Assembly (NCBI GenBank): GCA_047974745.1
Contig: JBKECO010000021.1
Span: forward strand, 1 to 64,000
DNA length: 64,000 bases
Source: JBKECO01 sp047974745
Lineage (GTDB): Bacteria; Bacillota; Clostridia; Lachnospirales; Lachnospiraceae
Direction: 5' to 3'
Part shown: positions 58,500 through 64,000 of the stretch, piece after piece
Numbering within the stretch: the first letter of the stretch is position 1
Layout of the letters: each line of letters opens with the position of its first letter
Position numbers and translations under genes: made by a program
Notes under the pieces: model-generated
The model's database searches: none
The model's input: the letters and a program-made list of their open reading frames with translations, nothing else
What the model was told of the DNA's origin: nothing

Positions 58500-59909
58500 A
58501 TGTTCCGTAGCCTTCGGGCACAGTTATCCTATTCTATTTTATGTATTGCCATTGTGACAGTCGGTCTGATCACCTTGACCTCCAACTGGCTTATCAACAG
58601 AGAATTCGATCGCTATGTCATGCAATCTGAGGTGGAAAGAAGCCAAAGTATCGTCGAAGATCTCGGAGCAGAATTCAGCAGCTTTGGAGGATGGAGCCAG
58701 GATTTTCTTCATACATTAGGTATGTATTCTCTGTATGATGGATACATATTAAAGATATACAACGACAAAGGAACCACTTTGTGGGATGCAGAAAATCATG
58801 ATATGTCACTTTGTGAAAAGGTCATGGGCGAAATCTCAGAGCGTATGGAATTGGCCGAGCGGTCGGGTGATTTTGTAACAGAGGAGTACACGATCAAAAG
58901 CAATGGGACCTCGGTCGGAACGGTTTCCATTACTTATTATGGACCATTCTTTTTTTCAGAAAATGACTATTTATTTATAATGACCTTAAATAAGATACTG
59001 CTGGTCATCGGAACCCTTTCCATCTTTTTTTCTGTGATCGCTGCATCTTTGCTTGCAAGACGTCTGGCAAGACCCATTGTGAAGACAGCTTATATAGCTT
59101 CTCAGATCTCAGAAGGAAATTATGAGATTCGATTTGAGAGCAAACCAAGAACAAAGGAACTTGATGATATGGTGTCGGCAATCAATCAGCTTGTGGATGT
59201 CTTGTCTGAGAAGGAGAACCTGAGAAAACAGCTTACCTCTGATGTGGCACATGAACTCAGGACACCACTTACTTCAGTAGCGACACACTTAGAGGCGATG
59301 ATGGATGGGATATGGGATGCAACACCGGAAAGACTTTCAACCTGTTATGATGAGGTGCAAAGAATGGGAGTTCTGATCGCTGATCTGCAGCAGCTGTCCA
59401 ATACAGAAAATCAAAATCTGCAAATGACCTGCGTCGATACGGATCTGCTAGAGCTTGCAAAGAAGGTGAGCAGTAATTTTATGGCACAGGCAATGCAGCA
59501 GAGGATCCAGCTATCCGTCTCTGGAGATTCTGTTAGTGCCCAGGTGGAACCTGACCGTTTCAGTCAGGTTCTGATCAATCTGCTGTCGAATGCTTTGAAA
59601 TATACGCCGGAGGGTGGCAGAGTAAGTGTTGAGGTACAGCGGTGCGGCATGGAATGCTGTGTTACGATCAGCGACACGGGAGCTGGTATTGATGCGAAAG
59701 AGATGCCATACATATTTGAACGGTTCTATCGGACGGACAAATCCAGAAATCGGAAAACAGGTGGCACAGGAATCGGTCTGACTATAGCAAAATCCATTGT
59801 CGAGGCACATGGCGGACGGATCGAAGTGACCAGCATACCGGGAGAAGGAAGTCGCTTCAGCGTCATATTGCGTCATGACCCACTTTCGCAAGATCATAGT
59901 TTGCATTAA
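58500..59909 (+). CDS. Sensor histidine kinase, metal locus
   Basis: 469 residues. Two membrane helices (LSYSILCIAIVTVGLITLTS and FIMTLNKILLVIGTLSIFFSVIAASLL) enclose an outside domain of ~130 residues, followed by HAMP, a dimerisation domain with LTSDVAHELRTPLTS (phospho-His) and an ATPase domain (LINLLSNALKYTPEG, ISDTGAGID, GGTGIGLTIAKSI). GGAGGTG precedes ATG 58500, one base after the regulator stop. The sensed signal is probably a metal such as copper, by association with the upstream gene. Confidence 0.92.
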   Translation: MFRSLRAQLSYSILCIAIVTVGLITLTSNWLINREFDRYVMQSEVERSQSIVEDLGAEFSSFGGWSQDFLHTLGMYSLYDGYILKIYNDKGTTLWDAENHDMSLCEKVMGEISERMELAERSGDFVTEEYTIKSNGTSVGTVSITYYGPFFFSENDYLFIMTLNKILLVIGTLSIFFSVIAASLLARRLARPIVKTAYIASQISEGNYEIRFESKPRTKELDDMVSAINQLVDVLSEKENLRKQLTSDVAHELRTPLTSVATHLEAMMDGIWDATPERLSTCYDEVQRMGVLIADLQQLSNTENQNLQMTCVDTDLLELAKKVSSNFMAQAMQQRIQLSVSGDSVSAQVEPDRFSQVLINLLSNALKYTPEGGRVSVEVQRCGMECCVTISDTGAGIDAKEMPYIFERFYRTDKSRNRKTGGTGIGLTIAKSIVEAHGGRIEVTSIPGEGSRFSVILRHDPLSQDHSLH

Positions 59910-60032
59910 AATTCCAGTTATCCAAAATTTCAATAAATATCATTCGATATTGAAATAAATGATTTATAAAATGAAATGCGGTCTGCTATAATCAGTGTAG
60001 CAAAAAAAACAAGATCAAGACAGGCGGTTGCA

Positions 60033-60269
60033 GTGAGAGAGAAAAAAATAGTATTGATCGTCTCCTTCCATTCGACGACCCAGGCAATGCAGATGGAGAA
60101 AGTCTGCAGAGAACAGCAGCTCCCGGGAAGAATGATTCCGCTTCCGGGAGTCATTTCTGCGGGATGTGGGCTTGCCTGGTGCTGCGAACCATCAGCACGC
60201 AGCTCGATGGAAGAAGCGATTGCTGAATATAACATGGCTTATGATGCGATCACGGAAATCGTATTCTGA
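60033..60269 (+). CDS. DUF3343 selenium-associated small protein
   Basis: 78 residues starting MREKKIVLIVSFHSTTQAMQ (GTG read as Met) with EKVCREQQLPGRMIPLPGVI and SAGCGLAWCCEP; the Cys cluster is typical of DUF3343. This family accompanies SelD and YedF in genomes that use selenium in molybdenum hydroxylases. Its role is unproven, perhaps selenium or sulfur relay. GTG 60033 is chosen because family members start here; the ATG at 59976 lacks a binding site. Confidence 0.82.
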   Translation: MREKKIVLIVSFHSTTQAMQMEKVCREQQLPGRMIPLPGVISAGCGLAWCCEPSARSSMEEAIAEYNMAYDAITEIVF

Positions 60270-60357
60270 AGGCAAAGGGAAGCTCTCCTATAGAAAATAC
60301 AGGTCAGATCCCGCAGAAAAGAGCCTCTGCTCGGACAGCATGAAGGAGTAAAATAGT

Positions 60358-61377
60358 ATGATGAATCAACTTTTTTGCCAGGGTGGCGGATGTACAGCAA
60401 AACTAGGACCCGGTGCGCTCGACAAAGTTTTAAAACAGATTCCCAGGAAAACGGATGAGCATTTGTTGGTGGGATACGACAGTGCAGATGATGCAGCAGT
60501 TTATAAACTGACAGATGATCTGGCTATCGTTCAGACATTGGATTTTTTCCCGCCTATGGTGGAGGATCCTTATCTGTTTGGACAAATTGCGGCGGCGAAT
60601 GCCCTTAGTGACATCTATGCAATGGGAGCAGATGTGAAGACTGCACTCAATATTGTCTGTTTCCCGGAAAAGATGGATTTGAATATTCTAGGCCAGATCC
60701 TTCTCGGAGGAAGTGAAAAGGTCATAGAGGCAGGCGGCATCCTGGCAGGTGGTCATTCGATCGTGGATGAAGGGGTCAAATATGGTCTTTCTGTCACCGG
60801 AACGATCCACCCGGATCAGATTTATAAGAATAACAGCTGTCGACTGAATGACAGACTGATTCTAACGAAGCCACTGGGTACAGGAATCGTCATGACAGCT
60901 TTAAGAATGGGTGTTGCATCGGACAAAGCGGTGGATGAGGCAGTTACTTCGATGTGCATGCTGAACAAAAAAGCCTCCGAGATACTGCGTGGATATCAGA
61001 TGAATGGGTGTACGGATATCACAGGGTTTGGATTTGCGGCGCACCTTTGTGAGATGCTAGGAGAGAATTTCAGTGCATCGATCCTTGCAGACCGTATCCC
61101 TGTTTTTTCGGATGCACTCACCTATGCAGATGAATTCTATATTACGGCAGCTGGACAGAGGAATCGAAATCATGTTGAATCCAGAGTAAGATTTGAAGAT
61201 ATTTCTTTTGCAATGGAGGAAATCCTCTTTGATCCACAGACATCAGGCGGTCTGCTGGCCAGTGTTAAGGCAGAGGATGCTAAAGAAGCCGTTGCTGCAT
61301 TGCGTGCAAGTGGAATGTGTGCAGAAATCGTCGGTGAAATTATTGAGAGACAGAAGGAAACTGTGATTTTCAAATAG
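60358..61377 (+). CDS. selD: Selenide, water dikinase
   Basis: Makes selenophosphate from selenide and ATP. 339 residues. The reactive residue is Cys12 in GGGCTAKLG with Lys15, matching the Cys/Lys pair of the family; no selenocysteine is used at this position. The AIR-synthase-like fold is seen in GYDSADDAAVYKLTDDLAIV, TLDFFPPMVEDPYLFGQIAA, AGGHSIVDEG and DPQTSGGLLASV. AAGGAG precedes ATG 60358. Flanked by DUF3343, yedF and an NifS-like gene, and no SelA or SelB in the window, as in orphan-SelD clusters that serve selenium-dependent molybdenum hydroxylases. Confidence 0.95.
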   Translation: MMNQLFCQGGGCTAKLGPGALDKVLKQIPRKTDEHLLVGYDSADDAAVYKLTDDLAIVQTLDFFPPMVEDPYLFGQIAAANALSDIYAMGADVKTALNIVCFPEKMDLNILGQILLGGSEKVIEAGGILAGGHSIVDEGVKYGLSVTGTIHPDQIYKNNSCRLNDRLILTKPLGTGIVMTALRMGVASDKAVDEAVTSMCMLNKKASEILRGYQMNGCTDITGFGFAAHLCEMLGENFSASILADRIPVFSDALTYADEFYITAAGQRNRNHVESRVRFEDISFAMEEILFDPQTSGGLLASVKAEDAKEAVAALRASGMCAEIVGEIIERQKETVIFK

Positions 61378-61390
61378 AAGAAATGAGGTA

Positions 61391-62023
61391 ATGATGTACA
61401 AACAGATCGATGCCAGAGGAATGCAGTGCCCACTGCCTGTCCTGGAAGTGAAAAAGGCAATAGAGGAAATGACAGAGGGTGGAACAATTGAAGTGACTGT
61501 GGATAATGATATTGCAGTTCAAAATATCGTAAAGCTGGCAAAACAAAAGCAAATTTCGGCAGAATGTATTTCGGGCGAACATTCGCATCATGTGGTTCGC
61601 CTAATTTTATCGGAAGCAAATGGCTCCTACCCGGTACAGGTTCAGGAACCGATGTCGGATTTGGTTCAAGACAATAAGCAAAAGTCAAAGAATATGGTGG
61701 TGGTGCTTTCCTCCAATACCATGGGTTCAGGAGAAGAAGAACTGGGCAGGATACTGATGAAAGGGTTTTTGTTTTCTCTGACCAAACAGGAATTACTGCC
61801 GGATCATATCCTATTATACAACAGCGGAATTTTTCTGGCATGTGAAGGCTCTGAATCCTTGGAGGATCTGCGGCTGATGCAGGAGGAGGGTGTTGAGATC
61901 ACAGCCTGCGGCACATGTCTTGATTATTACAATATGAAGGAAAAGCAGACCGTTGGTGATGTCTCGAATATGTATTCCATCACGATGATCATGGAGAATG
62001 CAGATCTGATCATAAGACCATAG
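61391..62023 (+). CDS. yedF: Selenium metabolism protein YedF (TusA-DsrE type)
   Basis: 210 residues. The N-terminal ~75 residues are TusA-like, with DARGMQCPLPVLEVKKAIEE, the CPxP motif carrying the sulfur or selenium-transfer Cys. The C-terminal ~110 residues are DsrE-like (NTMGSGEEELGRILMKGFLF, LPDHILLYNSGIFLACEGSE, CGTCLDYYN). It likely carries selenium between the NifS-like enzyme and SelD. Starts 13 bases after selD; ATG 61391 or 61394. Confidence 0.9.
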   Translation: MMYKQIDARGMQCPLPVLEVKKAIEEMTEGGTIEVTVDNDIAVQNIVKLAKQKQISAECISGEHSHHVVRLILSEANGSYPVQVQEPMSDLVQDNKQKSKNMVVVLSSNTMGSGEEELGRILMKGFLFSLTKQELLPDHILLYNSGIFLACEGSESLEDLRLMQEEGVEITACGTCLDYYNMKEKQTVGDVSNMYSITMIMENADLIIRP

Positions 62024-62097
62024 CACGAAAGCAGAAGCATCTGTAAATATCTATTGCTCAACTGAAATCGAAAGCTTTGAGCAGTCAGGAGTCCGAT

Positions 62098-63237
62098 TTG
62101 ATCTATCTAGATAATGCTGCGACAACTTTAATTAAACCAGAACAGGTGTCATCTGCTGTCTGTCAGGCTATGCATACGATCGGAAGCTATGGAAGAGGCG
62201 CCCATACGGCTTCTTTGGATGCTGCAAGAATTGTGTATGATGCCCGATGCAAGGCGGCGGCTCTTTTTGGAATCCCAGATCCTGGCAGAATAGCTTTTAC
62301 TGCGAATGCGACCCACAGTCTGAACATTGCAATAAAAGGAGTATTACAGGCCGGAGATCATGTCATTACTACATCCCTGGAGCACAACAGTGTCTTGCGG
62401 CCTCTCTACGAGATGGAGGAGCGAGGCTGTGAGCTGACCATACTTCCCTGCAGTTCAAATGGAAGTATCGACTGGTCTGAGGCAGAAAAAAATATTAAGA
62501 GCAATACGAAGGCAATCCTCTGCACCCATGCATCGAATGTCACAGGGATGATCAGTGATTTAAAAAAAGTGAGTGAGATCTGCCGTAAATTCGATCTGTT
62601 ATTCATTCTGGATGCGGCACAGACAGCAGGTGTACTTCCCATTAACGCCGTTGAGCTGGGGATCGATATTCTCTGCTTCACCGGACATAAAGGTCTCATG
62701 GGACCCCAGGGTACCGGAGGGATCTATATACGTGAGGGCATATCGGTTTCTCCGCTCTATACCGGTGGCACAGGTTATGATTCCTTTTCCAAACTGCAGC
62801 CAGCGGATATGCCAGCACATTTAGAAGCCGGAACAATGAATGTACACGGAATCGCAGGATTGTTGGCGGCTCTGACATTTATCGAGCAGACGGGTGTGAC
62901 GGAGATCTTTCAAAAGGAAAAACATCTGGCGGACATTTTTTATCAGGGGATCCGTATCATTCCGGGCATTCGGATCTATGGAGATATTCACTCAGAGAGA
63001 TGTGCCATCGTGTCGATCAATATTGGCGATGTGGATTCGGCGATCATTTCTGCTGAACTGGAGGAGCGCTTCCAGATTCTGACCAGACCGGGGGCTCATT
63101 GCGCCCCTTTGCTGCATCCATATTTTGGTACACAAAATCAGGGCATGGTCAGATTCAGCTTTGGCTTCTATAATTCAGAAAAAGAGGTTGCGGAAGCTGT
63201 TCGGGCAGTAGGTATTCTCGCAGAAGATTTTGTCTAG
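62098..63237 (+). CDS. Cysteine desulfurase-like aminotransferase class V
   Basis: About 380 residues of the NifS/CsdA fold. IYLDNAATTLIKPEQV begins the protein; the PLP lysine is in CFTGHKGLMGPQGTGG; the catalytic Cys is in RPGAHCAPLLHPYFG. It belongs to the group linked to orphan SelD and may release selenium from selenocysteine or sulfur from cysteine. TTG 62098, with AGGAG at 62086-62090, is preferred to TTG 62077 because it has the better binding site and gives the usual N-terminus. Last gene of the selenium cluster. Confidence 0.88.
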   Translation: MIYLDNAATTLIKPEQVSSAVCQAMHTIGSYGRGAHTASLDAARIVYDARCKAAALFGIPDPGRIAFTANATHSLNIAIKGVLQAGDHVITTSLEHNSVLRPLYEMEERGCELTILPCSSNGSIDWSEAEKNIKSNTKAILCTHASNVTGMISDLKKVSEICRKFDLLFILDAAQTAGVLPINAVELGIDILCFTGHKGLMGPQGTGGIYIREGISVSPLYTGGTGYDSFSKLQPADMPAHLEAGTMNVHGIAGLLAALTFIEQTGVTEIFQKEKHLADIFYQGIRIIPGIRIYGDIHSERCAIVSINIGDVDSAIISAELEERFQILTRPGAHCAPLLHPYFGTQNQGMVRFSFGFYNSEKEVAEAVRAVGILAEDFV

Positions 63238-63265
63238 CGTTGGATCAGCATATTTCGGATGAATA

Positions 63266-63323
63266 AAATAGTTGACATTGCAACCAGATAAGCTTAGTAT
63301 AATGGTTGCAATGTCAACTATTT
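63266..63323. promoter_or_regulatory. Twin-operator promoter of the MATE gene
   Basis: Two 20-bp arms, one at 63266-63285 and its exact complement at 63304-63323, 18 bp apart. Each arm is itself a dyad GTTG(N6)CAAC. TTGACA (63272-63277) lies in the left arm, the -10 (TAGTAT at 63295, or TATAAT at 63298) in the spacer. Such sites suit a MarR-type dimeric repressor binding on both sides of the promoter. Confidence 0.75.
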
Positions 63324-63337
63324 ATATGGAGGAATTT

Positions 63338-64000
63338 ATGAATCAGAAATCAGTACAGAATTTCGACACCATGCCGGTCTTTCGGCTCATTTTATCAAAT
63401 ATGATTCCAGCTGTGGTGAGCATGCTGATGTCAATGTTCTATAATCTGGCAGATACATTTTTTATCGGTCAGACGCAGAACGCTTATATGGTCGCTGCCG
63501 TTTCACTTGCAACCCCTGCATTTGCAGTGTTCATGTCATTTGGTCTGATATTCGGAGTGGGCGGAACCTCCTATATCTCAAGACTGCTCGGTATGGGTAA
63601 AACAGAAACAGTAAAAAAGGTATCATCTTTTGCATTTTGGACAGGGACCGCAATTGGAACGATCGGAATGCTTGTCATGTGGATTTTTGCCGGACAGATC
63701 GCAATGCTGCTTGGAGCAAGTGATGCTACACTTACATTTGTCACTCAGTATCTGTCAACAGTTGCCATCGGAATTCCTTTTCTTGTAATCAGCGCTTCCT
63801 TTAGTAATATCTTAAGAGCGGAAGGGAAAGCGTCCAAGGCAATGAATGGTATGATCATTGGAAACCTTGCCAATATTATCCTGGATCCGATCTTTATTCT
63901 CGCACTGGGCATGGGCGTACAGGGAGCAGCGATCGCCACTGTCATTGGTAACGTACTTGCCGTACTATACTATTTATACGAACTGTCACCAAAGAGAACC
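63338..64000 (+). CDS. MATE-family multidrug efflux protein (partial, 5' part)
   Basis: The window ends inside this gene; 221 residues are present of about 450 expected. GGAGG precedes ATG 63338. The start MNQKSVQNFDTMPVFRLILS, then MIPAVVSMLMSMFYNLADTF, FIGQTQNAYMVAAVSLATPA and GGTSYISRLLGMGKTE match the DinF/NorM class of cation-coupled efflux proteins. Several membrane segments follow. The inverted-repeat promoter suggests drug-responsive repression; the regulator gene may lie beyond the window. Confidence 0.9.
   Translation, partial: MNQKSVQNFDTMPVFRLILSNMIPAVVSMLMSMFYNLADTFFIGQTQNAYMVAAVSLATPAFAVFMSFGLIFGVGGTSYISRLLGMGKTETVKKVSSFAFWTGTAIGTIGMLVMWIFAGQIAMLLGASDATLTFVTQYLSTVAIGIPFLVISASFSNILRAEGKASKAMNGMIIGNLANIILDPIFILALGMGVQGAAIATVIGNVLAVLYYLYELSPKRT

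Overview
The window reads as a chromosome segment of a low-GC Gram-positive anaerobe of the Clostridia, most likely a gut Lachnospiraceae. The reasons are AGGAGG-type ribosome binding sites, lipoprotein-type binding proteins, YesM/YesN two-component pairs feeding ABC sugar importers, fucosidase and sulfatases, an orphan selenium (SelD/YedF/DUF3343) cluster and a Tn916/Tn1549-type mobile element. No rRNA, tRNA or CRISPR was found. All calls come from reading the sequence; no database search was run.

Layout. 0.1-2.7 kb: LacI regulator and a decaying mannoside-phosphorylase (GH130) locus with an in-frame TGA and a fragment of a second GH130. 2.9-5.1 kb: a tail-to-tail restriction-modification pair. 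5.2-8.5 kb: a nitrate/sulfonate/taurine-type ABC importer and a polysaccharide deacetylase. 8.7-10.4 kb: a stand-alone glutamate-synthase-like flavoprotein. 10.5-14.0 kb: an HrtBA-like efflux ABC transporter with its own two-component system, preceded by an HssR-like direct repeat. 14.0-15.2 kb: cysK behind a cysteine-rich leader peptide. 15.5-22.3 kb: a c-di-GMP enzyme, small housekeeping genes, an Rrf2 regulator between two tandem repeats, an HD protein and a HigB/HigA-ImmA module. About 22.4-31.5 kb: a GC-richer mobilizable element with damaged integrase, relaxase and at least one accessory gene. 31.8-50.4 kb: two adjacent sulfated-glycan loci, each with a YesM/YesN pair, a binding protein, two permeases, a glycosidase and a formylglycine-type sulfatase; one carries a GH29 fucosidase. 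50.6-55.4 kb: a sulfur-scavenging operon of arylsulfotransferase-like protein plus ABC importer behind a Cys-Cys-Cys-Cys leader peptide and an attenuator. 55.4-59.9 kb: an HMA/SafE-type/cupredoxin fusion with a two-component system. 60.0-63.2 kb: DUF3343-selD-yedF-cysteine desulfurase. 63.3 kb to the end: the start of a MATE efflux gene with a large inverted-repeat operator.

The most interesting signal is a two-locus cysteine module. cysK (14.05-15.2 kb) and the arylsulfotransferase/ABC operon (50.6-55.4 kb) share the same promoter geometry (TTGACA, 17 bp, -10, 4 bp), the same roughly 31-bp element at the start site (25 of 31 identical by eye), and then a short reading frame rich in Cys codons. 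At the second locus the leader is followed by a perfect 9-bp terminator stem with a T-tract. An alternative pairing can be drawn between the end of the leader frame (including its stop codon) and the 5' arm of that terminator. This is the architecture expected for cysteine-codon transcription attenuation. It suggests that the operon, including the cytosolic arylsulfotransferase, serves sulfur or cysteine supply.
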